Origin: Candidatus Gastranaerophilales bacterium
GTDB lineage: Bacteria; Cyanobacteriota; Vampirovibrionia; Gastranaerophilales; Gastranaerophilaceae
Direction of reading: 5' to 3'
Length of the DNA: 64,000 nucleotides
NCBI GenBank assembly: GCA_944322675.1
Contig: CALUPO010000002.1
Location: 124,001 to 188,000 of the forward strand
Shown one piece after another: positions 1 through 9,274 of the stretch. The position numbers and the translations under genes were made by a program. The number at the start of each line of letters is the position of its first letter. The stretch's first letter is position 1. Under the pieces are notes generated by a model. The model saw only the letters and a list, made by a program, of their open reading frames with translations, was not told the DNA's origin and searched no databases.

Positions 1-383
1 AATGCATCTTTTATATTATCCGGTATTTTTTTCAAAAGTTTCCCATCTTTTATAACAACAACTTTTGTAATGGCATTTAATACTACTTTTTCTTCTTGAT
101 TTAAAATCGTATGAGAAAATTCGATACCTATTTTAGAAAAACTATTTAAAGTTGTATTAATAGTTAAAATATCATTTAATTTTGCACTATATTTATAACG
201 TACATTTAAATCAACTACAGGAAACAAAATATTATCTTTTTCCAAGGAAGCTAAATCAAGCCCCAAAGCTTCAATAAAGTCAACCCGAGCTCGTTCAAGC
301 CATTTTATATATGCTCCATGCCAAACAACGTTATAACAATCTGTATCACTATGATAGACTCTTACTTTAAAACTATTTAACAT
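1..383 (-). CDS. acyl-CoA thioesterase, YbgC/4HBT family (3' end cut by window)
   Basis: Reading the minus strand from ATG 383 gives about 127 codons with no stop before the window edge. The N-terminus has the hotdog-fold thioesterase pattern: VYHSDTDCYNVVWHGAYIKW, with the Asp of the SDTD stretch at the family's catalytic position, then LERAR and a central helix. Family members hydrolyse acyl-CoA thioesters and are about 130-140 residues long, so only the last few residues are missing. It starts 2 bases after the stop of the TPR gene upstream and is the last visible gene of the minus-strand run. The natural substrate cannot be told from sequence. Confidence 0.85.
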   Translation of the reverse strand, partial: MLNSFKVRVYHSDTDCYNVVWHGAYIKWLERARVDFIEALGLDLASLEKDNILFPVVDLNVRYKYSAKLNDILTINTTLNSFSKIGIEFSHTILNQEEKVVLNAITKVVVIKDGKLLKKIPDNIKDA

Positions 384-385
384 AA

Positions 386-1999
386 TTAATTAAACAACTC
401 ATTTAACCTGTCACTTATTTCCATTGGATCCATTTCATTAGTAATACTATTTATATCATAAGCAACCTGATATAATTTTGCAGCTTCAACATTATCACCA
501 CTTAATGCTATTGAACGGGCTAAATTATAATGAGCTAAAGCATAATTTGGATTATAAGTTATAGCTTTTGTAAATAATTCAATTGCATGCTGTACACGAC
601 CTAAATCATCTAAGTATATTACTCCCAAATTATTATAAGCAATATCATATGTATAATCATATTTTATAGCAAGCTCATATTCTTTAATAGCTTCTTCGGT
701 ATTTCCAATTCCCCAGTATAAAAAAGCAATATTACAATGAATTTTTGGATTATGAGGTTGAAGATTTAAAGCTTGACGGTATACAAGAAGAGCATTTTCA
801 TACTCATTTTTTTCATAAAATATACTTCCTAAATTAACATATATGTCTATATCTTTAGGTGTCAAAAGATAAGCACTTTGATATGCTAAAACCGCAGCAT
901 CTTTATTTGCACCTGATTCCTGCAACACATATCCAAGAGTCTGAGCTATAACACTTGTCCAAAGAGGATTTGGATTTAAGGTAATTGCATTTTCATAACG
1001 TGCAATAGCACCTTGAACATCACCTTTTAAATATAGTATATTTCCTAAATTACTTTGATATTCTGCAACGTGTGGTTGTATTTCAATTAGTTTTAAATAA
1101 GTAATAATTGCATTATCATAATCACCAAGTTCTTCATACAAATGGCACAATTCCTGATGTGCACCAATATTTAAACTATCAAGCCATATTGCCATTTTAT
1201 ATTCGCATATCGCATCATCTAACCTTCCTACAATACGATATACGTATCCAAGTAAGCAATATAGGGTTGCAAATTTTGGTGATTTATCAATAGCTTTTCT
1301 ATATAATTTTATTGCTTCATCAATTTGTTTATTTTGAACTAAGTATAAAGCTTCCAATATTAAAGGTAAATATTTTATAAATGATAAAGTTCTAAAACAA
1401 TTTTTTATACCATCAACATCAAACGGCAAAGTAAGAATAGAAAGAAAAAATTCTTTAACTATTCTCATTTTAGCTTTAAACTCCCTGTGAGGCATAACTT
1501 TTAATATATTATAAATCAAATAATGAGCACTTGATGATTGCAATTTAGCATATTTTATAGCTAGCTGTGCCCAATCAAGTGCTTCATGAAAATTACTTTT
1601 CTTTAAATATATTTTTGATATCATTAAATATGCTTTTGCATATTTTGGCTTTTGTTCTAAAACTTTATTAAAATAATGCAAAGATTTTTCAAAATCATCC
1701 TTATAATAAAAAGCAAGTGCAAGCTTATATAAAATTTCAAAATTATTTAAATTTGACTCTAAAGCAAGCTGATATTCATTTATTGCTTCATCAATATACA
1801 TTTTAGCCTGAGATAAATCCAAATGTTTTTCCAAATACAAATCACCTAAGTTAACATGTATTTCAGAATTATTAGGATTTAAACTGAGTTCATGCTTGCA
1901 TAAATCAATTGCATCTTGAATACAACCCTGTTTTCTCATTTTATTTATGGAATTTTTAATTTTTTTTTGATTTTTTTCCATGGTATGTGTATTTTTCAT
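386..1999 (-). CDS. tetratricopeptide repeat protein
   Basis: The 537-residue protein is built mostly of 34-residue TPR units, with repeated W/LG-Y/A/P consensus positions such as LYCLLGYVYRIVGRLDDAI and VHVNLGDLYLE-like helices. Roughly ten units are visible, interrupted near residues 180-225 by a more hydrophobic helical stretch. No signal peptide or clear membrane anchor is seen, so a cytoplasmic scaffold role is likely. Its ATG overlaps the stop of the PilZ gene by one base (TAATG), implying translational coupling. That pairing suggests a link to c-di-GMP-controlled motility or surface processes, but this is inference from position only. Confidence 0.85.
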   Translation of the reverse strand: MKNTHTMEKNQKKIKNSINKMRKQGCIQDAIDLCKHELSLNPNNSEIHVNLGDLYLEKHLDLSQAKMYIDEAINEYQLALESNLNNFEILYKLALAFYYKDDFEKSLHYFNKVLEQKPKYAKAYLMISKIYLKKSNFHEALDWAQLAIKYAKLQSSSAHYLIYNILKVMPHREFKAKMRIVKEFFLSILTLPFDVDGIKNCFRTLSFIKYLPLILEALYLVQNKQIDEAIKLYRKAIDKSPKFATLYCLLGYVYRIVGRLDDAICEYKMAIWLDSLNIGAHQELCHLYEELGDYDNAIITYLKLIEIQPHVAEYQSNLGNILYLKGDVQGAIARYENAITLNPNPLWTSVIAQTLGYVLQESGANKDAAVLAYQSAYLLTPKDIDIYVNLGSIFYEKNEYENALLVYRQALNLQPHNPKIHCNIAFLYWGIGNTEEAIKEYELAIKYDYTYDIAYNNLGVIYLDDLGRVQHAIELFTKAITYNPNYALAHYNLARSIALSGDNVEAAKLYQVAYDINSITNEMDPMEISDRLNELFN

Positions 2000-2616
2000 T
2001 ACTTATCCCACATTTCACAAACTTCAAGTTCCAAACATTTTTTTATTATTTTATTACGATCAGCATCTTTTATATCTTCATAAAAAAACAAATATTCTTT
2101 ATCACTAAAATGTTCTTTCTTTTCTATTCTACCCTCAATAACAATTGAAGGCAAGAAATTATCTAATGTTAAACTTATTTTATATTTTTCATTCAAATCA
2201 ATAAAATTATTAGTTATAAACTTTAAAGCTTCACCGCCTAAATCTTTTGTTGTTATGTTAAATGATTCATTTGTTCTTGGATCAATTAATATAGCCTGGC
2301 TTATCCAATTGGCACGAATATATTTTCTTCGCTGTATATTTTTATAATCATTTGGAAAATCAATAATTAACTTTTCACTTAAAGAATTTAAAACTATTGA
2401 ATCAAAAGCACGTATGCCATTACTTGTATATATATAGACTAATATGGTAGTACCTTCATTTAAATATTTACATGCTTCTTCATAATTTGTTTCAGGAGCT
2501 GATAATTCCAATCTATCGTATTCAATATTTGTTACTTTTGATAAAATAGATGAAACTTTTTCTTCACCATTTAAGTATTCAATCTTAACTTCGTTTCCAA
2601 TTTTAAGTGCTTTCAT
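1999..2616 (-). CDS. PilZ domain protein, YcgR-like
   Basis: The 205 residues comprise an N-terminal beta-rich domain of the YcgR-N type (about 1-90) and a PilZ domain (about 93-200). The first c-di-GMP motif is present as QRRKYIR (R97 and R101 form RxxxR). The second motif, normally D/NxSxxG, reads DLGGEA at 125-130, so the Ser and final Gly are replaced. YcgR-type proteins bind c-di-GMP and brake or tune flagellar motors; here reduced or altered binding is possible. It is translationally coupled to the downstream TPR gene and lies after the M16 peptidase pair in the same run. Confidence 0.85.
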   Translation of the reverse strand: MKALKIGNEVKIEYLNGEEKVSSILSKVTNIEYDRLELSAPETNYEEACKYLNEGTTILVYIYTSNGIRAFDSIVLNSLSEKLIIDFPNDYKNIQRRKYIRANWISQAILIDPRTNESFNITTKDLGGEALKFITNNFIDLNEKYKISLTLDNFLPSIVIEGRIEKKEHFSDKEYLFFYEDIKDADRNKIIKKCLELEVCEMWDK

Positions 2617-2640
2617 TTTTAGCCCCCTTTATTTATAAAT

Positions 2641-3909
2641 TTAACCAACAAAGTTGTTAATTAAGTTTTTATCGTCAATTTGTGACAAGTACTCTTTTTG
2701 TGCAAGAATAGTTAAAATAAATTTATCACTAAAATATCTATCGGCAACTTTTTTAATATCTTGAATTTTTACTTTTTTAATTTTTTTAATAAATTCTTCT
2801 TCATAATTAAACCCGAGACCATTAATCTCAAAACCACTATACATTGAACTTTCAAGTATATTTGTTTCATAATAAAAATTTCTTTTACCCAGTATATTAT
2901 TCTTTGTATTTTCTAATTCTTCATCTGTTATATCAGTTTTTTTAATTCTTTCTATTTCAAACAAAAAACCATCAATAGATGTTTTTATATTGTTTGGATT
3001 TGTTGCAATATATACATTTATATTTGCTGACTTATTGTACACTTCATAAGAACTTCGAACAACATAAGCCAATCCTTTTTTATCACGCAATTCTAAAAAT
3101 AAACGAGAAGATAATCCACATGCCCCAAGAAGCGTATTCATAACAACAATAGGAGCATAATCCTCACTTTTATATGTAGCACATAAATATCCCAAAATTA
3201 TTTGAGCCTGAGCAACATCTTCTTTTTCTATCTTTATAATTTTTGCTTCGTTTAAAGTTACTTCATCAATTTTTGACTCAACATTTTGATACCCAAGATA
3301 ATTAAATTTATCGTTAATTATTTTTACAATTTCATCCTGATTAAAATCCCCGACAATAGACATAACTTTTTGAGAATTATTTATTATTTTATTATAAGCA
3401 TCAATAATATCTGCTTTTTGTATTTTATCAAGATCCTCCAAAGTTTTTGTCATTGTATTTCCATAATGATGTCCTATATACAAATTCCTATAAAAAACAT
3501 CATAAGCTAAGCTTTTAGGGGAATCCAAACGTGCTTCAATTTCACCTTTTAATTTTATTTTTTCTTTTTCCAAATCTTCAAATGTAGAATTTTTAATTAT
3601 TTCACTTAATATATCTAAAGCTAAATCAAAATCATCATTTAAACAAAATATTTTAAACTGTAAACTATCAGATTTTAAATTCGAATAACATTCAATTGCA
3701 TTCTCTTCAAGGATACTTGCCAAGTCACTTGATGAATATTTTCTTGTACCCTGAAAAAAAAGTCTATTCAAAAGTGAATAAAGACCACTATACTTTTCCT
3801 GTTCATTTATTTTTATATATAATGTAAACGCAATCCTTGGAGTTTTTTCATTAACTTTTGTGATCAAATCTATTCCGTTTTGTAAATTTAATTTATTCAA
3901 TAAACTCAT
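2641..3909 (-). CDS. M16 family peptidase, non-catalytic partner subunit
   Basis: The 422-residue protein has the two-lobed M16 (pitrilysin/processing peptidase) fold pattern but lacks the HxxEH zinc motif: the equivalent stretch reads SGLYSLLNRLFFQGT. It keeps the LRDKKGLAYVV segment in the second half, typical of the inactive subunit that contributes the Arg/Tyr pair for substrate binding. It directly follows the active subunit with no gap (next start at 3909, previous stop at 3910). Such pairs form heterodimers that degrade or process peptides. No signal peptide is apparent, so a cytoplasmic location is likely. Confidence 0.88.
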   Translation of the reverse strand: MSLLNKLNLQNGIDLITKVNEKTPRIAFTLYIKINEQEKYSGLYSLLNRLFFQGTRKYSSSDLASILEENAIECYSNLKSDSLQFKIFCLNDDFDLALDILSEIIKNSTFEDLEKEKIKLKGEIEARLDSPKSLAYDVFYRNLYIGHHYGNTMTKTLEDLDKIQKADIIDAYNKIINNSQKVMSIVGDFNQDEIVKIINDKFNYLGYQNVESKIDEVTLNEAKIIKIEKEDVAQAQIILGYLCATYKSEDYAPIVVMNTLLGACGLSSRLFLELRDKKGLAYVVRSSYEVYNKSANINVYIATNPNNIKTSIDGFLFEIERIKKTDITDEELENTKNNILGKRNFYYETNILESSMYSGFEINGLGFNYEEEFIKKIKKVKIQDIKKVADRYFSDKFILTILAQKEYLSQIDDKNLINNFVG

Positions 3910-5265
3910 TTATTCATTTTCCTTCTTTTTATTTTTATCCGGCATCAAAACAGATATAGTGGCAAAATCTAAATTTATATATTTTTTTGCTACTTCTATT
4001 AAATTTTCAATACTTAAATTATTAACTATTTTTAAATAATCATTAACAGGCTTTATATCATTTAACTTTGTCATATAATCACCTATAGTTTCAGCTATTG
4101 AAGAAACCGTTTCAGCATCTGATGCAAACGATGATATTAATTTCTTTCGTGCTTTATTAAATTCCTTTTGTGTTATCATTTCATTTATTTTTCTTATCTC
4201 GTTATTTATAAGCTCAATTGCCAACTCTTTTTTTTCAGGCTTAAAATTAGCCTGTATAAAAAAGTTACTTCCGTCTTTAAACTGATAATGGCAAGATGAA
4301 ACCATATTAAAAACACTTTCTTTAGCATTTTCAATAAGGTTCTGATGCAATCTTGAACTTATACCTTCACCTAATATTATACTTATCATATCAAGTGCAA
4401 TAATTTCTTTTGCTTCACAAGCTTTAGGGCCTAAAAATCCATACATCATAAACCCTGTTGTAACATTACCGTATTTCTCAAAAAACTGAGCTTTCTTTGG
4501 CTCATCAATTTGATATTCAAAAGTATCAAGACTATTTTTTCTCTCTTGAAAATCAAATTCTTTTAAAAATAACTCTAATATTTCATCTTCATCAAAATCA
4601 CCGACTGCAATTGTTGTAATATTATTTGGTGTATAAAATTTTAAATAATATTCCATAATTTTCTCTTGAGGTATTGATGATATAATTTGACGTTTTCCAA
4701 TAACATCACGTTTATAAGGATGTTGTGTATACATATTTTGATTACATTGATTATAAACTTTTGTCCAGGGATTATCTTCACACATTCCTATTTCTTCAAT
4801 AACTACAGAACGTTCCCTTTTAACTTCAGGTATTTCTTTATCATAATCAAAAGGAAGTCCAAGCTCTTCTTCAGGGAATATTGGGTTTAACATCATATCA
4901 GCATGAAGTTTTATAGCAAGTTTAAAATCCTCACCATTTTTACCATAAGGCAAAGTCACATAATAAAAAGTATAGTCCTTCCATGTTGCAGCATTAACAA
5001 TAGCACCTTTAGCCTCAAGTGTCTTATCAAAATATCCGGCTTTGTATGTTTTAGTTCCCTTAAACATAACATGCTCAACAAAATGCGAAATTCCGTTAAT
5101 TTCATCATCTTCATTTATTGAACCTGTTTTTACCCAGCTTGAAATATTACATATACCACCATGTTTATATCCCAAAACAATCTTATGACCATTTTCACGC
5201 TCAATAACTCTTAGAGGTTTTTCTAAAAACGGATACTCAACTTCCTCAATCTTTAATTTTTCCAA
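3910..5265 (-). CDS. M16 family zinc peptidase, catalytic subunit
   Basis: This 451-residue M16 protease has the inverted zinc motif HFVEH followed by VMFKGT, and the downstream glutamate region KRERSVVIEEI that supplies the third zinc ligand. The length fits the two-domain bacterial M16B family. It is immediately upstream of an M16 protein without the zinc motif, the usual arrangement for a heterodimeric processing peptidase. The tandem arrangement also occurs in cyanobacteria. The actual substrate is unknown. A 55-base gap separates it from the upstream pncC-like gene. Confidence 0.92.
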   Translation of the reverse strand: MEKLKIEEVEYPFLEKPLRVIERENGHKIVLGYKHGGICNISSWVKTGSINEDDEINGISHFVEHVMFKGTKTYKAGYFDKTLEAKGAIVNAATWKDYTFYYVTLPYGKNGEDFKLAIKLHADMMLNPIFPEEELGLPFDYDKEIPEVKRERSVVIEEIGMCEDNPWTKVYNQCNQNMYTQHPYKRDVIGKRQIISSIPQEKIMEYYLKFYTPNNITTIAVGDFDEDEILELFLKEFDFQERKNSLDTFEYQIDEPKKAQFFEKYGNVTTGFMMYGFLGPKACEAKEIIALDMISIILGEGISSRLHQNLIENAKESVFNMVSSCHYQFKDGSNFFIQANFKPEKKELAIELINNEIRKINEMITQKEFNKARKKLISSFASDAETVSSIAETIGDYMTKLNDIKPVNDYLKIVNNLSIENLIEVAKKYINLDFATISVLMPDKNKKKENE

Positions 5266-5320
5266 AGCTTATTCCTCAAATAACATACACATAACTTATT
5301 AATATTTTACCAATTTTTTT

Positions 5321-5899
5321 TTATTTTGTATAATTTATTAACAAAAAATCATACAATAGTTTTAAAGCTCTTTGCGAAAAGTCAATTTTTAAACATTTCC
5401 TTAATAAATTATTTATAAATTTATTCTTATATTGATACGGATTTTTTAAAAACATATTAAATTCTTTAACTATATATTTTTCTCGATTTAAAATACAGAT
5501 ATAAACAAGTCCTACATGTTTTGTTTTCGAATCACCATTTGGTCCTAAAATACCAGTTATACTTAATGCTAAATCAATTTCATCATTTTTCCCGATAATT
5601 CCACGGGCCATTTCAATTGCACATTTTTGACTTACAGCACCATCATCAATCAATGTTTTATTATTAACATTTAAATATTTTTCTTTAGCATCATTTGCAT
5701 AAGTAACAAAATTTATAGAAATATAATCTGAACTACCCGAAATATCTGTTAGTCTACTTGAAATAAGTCCACCTGTACATGATTCAGCAACTGAAAGTTT
5801 TATATTATTCTTAACTAACTTTTCGCCAATTTTAGCCTCAATATTATCAAAATAATAAATAAAAAAACTTCTAATTATTTTAAATAAAATTAACATCAA
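5321..5899 (-). CDS. CinA C-terminal domain / nicotinamide-nucleotide amidase (PncC-like)
   Basis: After an N-terminal extension of about 20 mostly hydrophobic residues, the protein shows the CinA-C signature VAESCTGGLISSRL, then ITGILGPNG and the YANDAKEKYLNV segment. The family deamidates nicotinamide mononucleotide to nicotinate mononucleotide in pyridine nucleotide salvage. It is a stand-alone C-terminal domain lacking the N-terminal MoaB-like part of full CinA. The C-terminus, rich in Lys and Leu, runs about 30 residues past the usual domain end. The annotated start is the longest; a later start is possible because the first residues look membrane-like and are unusual for the family. Confidence 0.85.
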   Translation of the reverse strand: MMLILFKIIRSFFIYYFDNIEAKIGEKLVKNNIKLSVAESCTGGLISSRLTDISGSSDYISINFVTYANDAKEKYLNVNNKTLIDDGAVSQKCAIEMARGIIGKNDEIDLALSITGILGPNGDSKTKHVGLVYICILNREKYIVKEFNMFLKNPYQYKNKFINNLLRKCLKIDFSQRALKLLYDFLLINYTK

Positions 5900-5910
5900 A
5901 AAGCTTTCTT

Positions 5911-6603
5911 TTAATTTGTAGGTACATCAATAGGATTTGTAAGTAAAACATCTACATTTGAATTTTTAGGTAAATCGACATTTTTTCCTTTTCTAAACAA
6001 ATCAGCAACACTATCACCTATTAAATATCCTAAAGCTCCAACTCCCCCACCAATCCAGGCAACAGGACATGTTACAATTTTTCCATAACCATTTAACCAT
6101 TCACCAGAATCAAAACCCCACTCATTAGTAGTTTTTAAAATATCACCACTTGATTGACAATTGCGTTTCAATTCACTAAAATAATTACCGCCACCATCAA
6201 TACCTCCATCAAGTGTCAAATTTGTCATATTAAATAAACTTCCCTTAAATGGCAGTTGTCTTCCATTTGGCGTCACGATATGATCAAATTTTAAATATAA
6301 AACTGCAGATTTTGAAGGTCTTCTCTTTTGCTTTATATCAGATACAGTCCCACGAATAAGTGTACCTTTAGGCAATATTAAAGTCTTTCCATCTTTTAAA
6401 TCGTTCTTTAGTATTGTTTGAAAACTATCCCCTATTAAAATACTATCTGTATTAATTGGATTAACAAGACTTAAATTTAAACAAGTACCGGTATCAAGCC
6501 TTTTAGATTCTACATTTGCATCAAAAGATTTATTTACATTTGCATAACCTAAATTTGAAAATATTATTATAAAGACAAATGCCATAGCTATTTTTTTTAT
6601 CAT
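5911..6603 (-). CDS. exported protein of unknown function
   Basis: The 230-residue protein starts with a clear Sec signal peptide (MIKKIAMAFVFIIIFSNLGYA, cleavage likely after Ala21). The mature part has a beta-rich stretch with LPKGTLIRGTVSDIKQ and YLKFDHIVTPNGRQLPFKG, a pattern seen in periplasmic or surface proteins with SH3/beta-barrel-like repeats. A Gly-rich segment near 185-200 (WIGGGVGALGYLIGD) could insert in a membrane. I do not recognise the family with certainty. It sits between a pncC-like gene and an HD nuclease, neither of which suggests its job. Confidence 0.75.
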   Translation of the reverse strand: MIKKIAMAFVFIIIFSNLGYANVNKSFDANVESKRLDTGTCLNLSLVNPINTDSILIGDSFQTILKNDLKDGKTLILPKGTLIRGTVSDIKQKRRPSKSAVLYLKFDHIVTPNGRQLPFKGSLFNMTNLTLDGGIDGGGNYFSELKRNCQSSGDILKTTNEWGFDSGEWLNGYGKIVTCPVAWIGGGVGALGYLIGDSVADLFRKGKNVDLPKNSNVDVLLTNPIDVPTN

Positions 6604-6633
6604 ATTTATTAACCTCCAATTTAACTTTTAGAA

Positions 6634-7473
6634 TTATAAATCCTTAGTTGATATTTTACCAAATTTTGCCGATAAGTCATCAATATGGTGAATAAAGTAT
6701 AACAATGGCGGCAAATTTTTTTCGTTTAAATCAATAATAGCTCCCCATTCAATACGTGAATGATGAGCGGCTATCATTTTAGCAATATCTATAAATCCAT
6801 TTATCATACAATTTGAATAGCCCCACTGAGTATGCGTTCGCCAATTTTCACGAAAATCTTCATCATATTCAATAAGCCCAGTTTCAACATCTATTTTATA
6901 TTCAAACACTTTACCAAAATCATGAAGTATACAAGCTCCTATTATATAGTCATCATCAATTTTATATACCATTTTCTCCTTTATAATACTTGAAAATTCT
7001 AAACATTCAACAATATGCTGGATTAAACCGCCTATATAATTATGATGATGCATTTTGGCTGCCGGTGCTGTCTTTAATGCAGTTTTATTATTTTTTAATA
7101 AGTCCAATATATAATCTTTAAGTTTTATATCTTTTATTTTATTAGCATAATCCACAATAGTATTATAATGTTCTTCTTGAATATAATCCGGTATACCTAT
7201 TTTAGCTTCATAAACCAATTTTAAATTTGTAACATTACAATTATTATATTTTTCACTAAAAGTAGCACTTAAAATTTTTAAAATATTACCACACCTAAAC
7301 ATCTTAGGATCAAGACGATTTAATGCCTCCTCCCATAATACACAATTTAATATAGTATCATTTTCCAAATTTTTTAACTGCAACTTACCCATTTTAGTTC
7401 CAGCCTTAGTGTCACCTATGGTATAAACAATAACTTCATATTCTGCTTGTAAATTGAGCATATATTTCCCCAA
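6634..7473 (-). CDS. YhaM-like 3'-5' exoribonuclease (OB fold + HD domain)
   Basis: Residues about 10-90 resemble an OB-fold nucleic-acid-binding domain, and residues about 140-279 form an HD phosphohydrolase domain with MHHHNYIGGLIQHIVE, HD at 184-185 (CILHDFGK) and AAHHSRIEWG. This is the architecture of YhaM-type 3'-5' exonucleases that trim RNA ends. The 279 residues are slightly shorter than typical YhaM (about 310). Start ATG 7473 is used, though Met5 is also possible. An upstream gap of 52 bases separates it from the phosphoesterase gene. Confidence 0.85.
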   Translation of the reverse strand: MGKYMLNLQAEYEVIVYTIGDTKAGTKMGKLQLKNLENDTILNCVLWEEALNRLDPKMFRCGNILKILSATFSEKYNNCNVTNLKLVYEAKIGIPDYIQEEHYNTIVDYANKIKDIKLKDYILDLLKNNKTALKTAPAAKMHHHNYIGGLIQHIVECLEFSSIIKEKMVYKIDDDYIIGACILHDFGKVFEYKIDVETGLIEYDEDFRENWRTHTQWGYSNCMINGFIDIAKMIAAHHSRIEWGAIIDLNEKNLPPLLYFIHHIDDLSAKFGKISTKDL

Positions 7474-7525
7474 ATAATCATTCTAATTTTAATTCTATTG
7501 CAAAAAGCTATAATTGTAAACAAAC

Positions 7526-8338
7526 TTATTGTAACTTAACATTTTTTATATCTATTTCAATATTCTTATCTTTTCTTCTATCAGGCAATTTAATTGTTAT
7601 TACATCAAAAATAAAAGGTTCTTTATTAAAAGATCCGCTTGATAAGTGTAAAACATTTTTTTTATCATAAAATATATTCTCCTTATGATAGTGACCTGAA
7701 CTTATAAGTATAATATTATCAAAATTTTCAAGTAACTTTAAATAAGCATCCTTTTCATATACTTCACGGCTTTTATCCTCAAAAGGTTCATATATAGGGA
7801 AATGTTGAAATATGATAAATTTGTCTTTTTTATATTTTGTTAAAGTATTTTTTAAAAATTCTAAAGTATCTTCAGTATATTGCCCGTGTTTACTTGGCAT
7901 ATATGGCATAACACCATCAAGAACAACACATTTTATCTTCTTTACAGGAGAAAACATATAGTTTGTATCAATTTTTTTTTGATATTTATTATAATCTATA
8001 ACCATTGTCATATATTCATTTTTTTTCATACCTGAAATTTTATGTGCATCATGATTACCCAAAACAATATAATAAGGCTTATTTAAACCACTTACAATAT
8101 TTAGAAAACTTTTTAATATTGTTCTATTTGATTTATCGATATTGTCACCTAAAAAAACGACAAAATCCAAATCATTAATTCTATTTAATTCATCCACTGC
8201 CCATTTTAATATTTGTGTTTGATTTTCACCAATATCATAATGAATATCAGCAATTTGTGCAAATTTTAAATCCTTTGCATTTGCAATAGATGTTAAACTA
8301 AAAAATAAAAATAATATTATTAAAATCTTTTTAAACAT
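7526..8338 (-). CDS. exported calcineurin-like metallophosphoesterase
   Basis: The 270-residue protein has a signal peptide (first about 21 residues ending in IANA) and all the metallophosphoesterase blocks: FAQIADIHYD, VVFLGDNID, YIVLGNHDAH, IIFQHFPIYE and ISSGHYHKEN. These provide the two-metal site of the calcineurin-like family. The family is catalytically diverse (phosphodiesters, phosphomonoesters), so the substrate is not assigned. It would act in the periplasm or at the outer face of the inner membrane. It lies just downstream of cysK (21 bases) in the same run. Confidence 0.88.
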   Translation of the reverse strand: MFKKILIILFLFFSLTSIANAKDLKFAQIADIHYDIGENQTQILKWAVDELNRINDLDFVVFLGDNIDKSNRTILKSFLNIVSGLNKPYYIVLGNHDAHKISGMKKNEYMTMVIDYNKYQKKIDTNYMFSPVKKIKCVVLDGVMPYMPSKHGQYTEDTLEFLKNTLTKYKKDKFIIFQHFPIYEPFEDKSREVYEKDAYLKLLENFDNIILISSGHYHKENIFYDKKNVLHLSSGSFNKEPFIFDVITIKLPDRRKDKNIEIDIKNVKLQ

Positions 8339-8359
8339 TTTTTATCTTTCTTAAAAATT

Positions 8360-9274
8360 TTACTCAAATAAAGATGTTGAAATATATCGTTCAGCCAAAT
8401 CAGGACAAATTGTAACAATAATTTTACCTTTGTTTTTGTTTGCAATTTCTTTTGCTGCAAAAAGATTAGCACCAGATGATATGCCACATAAAATACCTTC
8501 TTTTTTAGCAGCTTCTTTTGCCATTTGAACTGCATCCTCTGTTTTGACAGTTATTATTTCATCAATAACACCTGTATCCAAATTATTTGGAATAAAGTTA
8601 GCACCAATCCCTTGAATACCATGTGATGATGCTTTCCCTTGTGATAATAAAGGACTTTCATATGGTTCAATGGCTACTATTTTTATATTGGGAATAAGCT
8701 TTTTTAATTTTCTTCCCACACCGCTTATTGTTCCGCCTGTGCCAAATGAAGCAATAAAATAATCTATTTTTCCGTCAAAATCATTAAATAATTCAATTGC
8801 AGTTGTTTTTTCATGTGCCATTGGATTATTTGGATTATCAAACTGTGAAATAATCATACTATTTTTTGTTTCTCTATTTATTTTTACGGCTTCATCAACA
8901 GCTCCTTTCATACCAAATTCTTTTTTTGTCAAAATAAGCTTTGCACCTAAATGTTTTAAAATTTTTTGACGTTCTAAACTCATATTTTCAGGCATTGTTA
9001 AAATAAGCTTCATTTTAAATATTGAACACACAAGAGCTAGCCCAATTCCTGTATTTCCACTTGTAGGTTCAATAATAACCGTATTTTTATCAATTTTCTT
9101 CTCATTAATAGCCTGTGTTATCATATTATATGAAGCTCTATCTTTTATTGAAAACCCCGGATTAAAATATTCAAGCTTTGCATAAAGATTTGTACCAATA
9201 TTAGCAAGCTCATTTATCTTAACACAAGGAGTATTCCCAATTAATTCAAGCACATTGTTATATAACCTTGACAT
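8360..9274 (-). CDS. cysK: cysteine synthase (O-acetylserine sulfhydrylase)
   Basis: This 304-residue PLP enzyme makes cysteine from O-acetylserine and sulfide. The PLP lysine is K44 in FSIKDR, followed by PTSGNTGIGLA (substrate loop), the phosphate-binding GTGGTISGVG and GISSGAN. The length is normal for CysK/CysM. The start ATG lies inside the 3' end of tyrS, overlapping it by 17 bases, so the two are probably translated from one transcript. CysM cannot be fully excluded from sequence alone. Confidence 0.93.
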   Translation of the reverse strand: MSRLYNNVLELIGNTPCVKINELANIGTNLYAKLEYFNPGFSIKDRASYNMITQAINEKKIDKNTVIIEPTSGNTGIGLALVCSIFKMKLILTMPENMSLERQKILKHLGAKLILTKKEFGMKGAVDEAVKINRETKNSMIISQFDNPNNPMAHEKTTAIELFNDFDGKIDYFIASFGTGGTISGVGRKLKKLIPNIKIVAIEPYESPLLSQGKASSHGIQGIGANFIPNNLDTGVIDEIITVKTEDAVQMAKEAAKKEGILCGISSGANLFAAKEIANKNKGKIIVTICPDLAERYISTSLFE

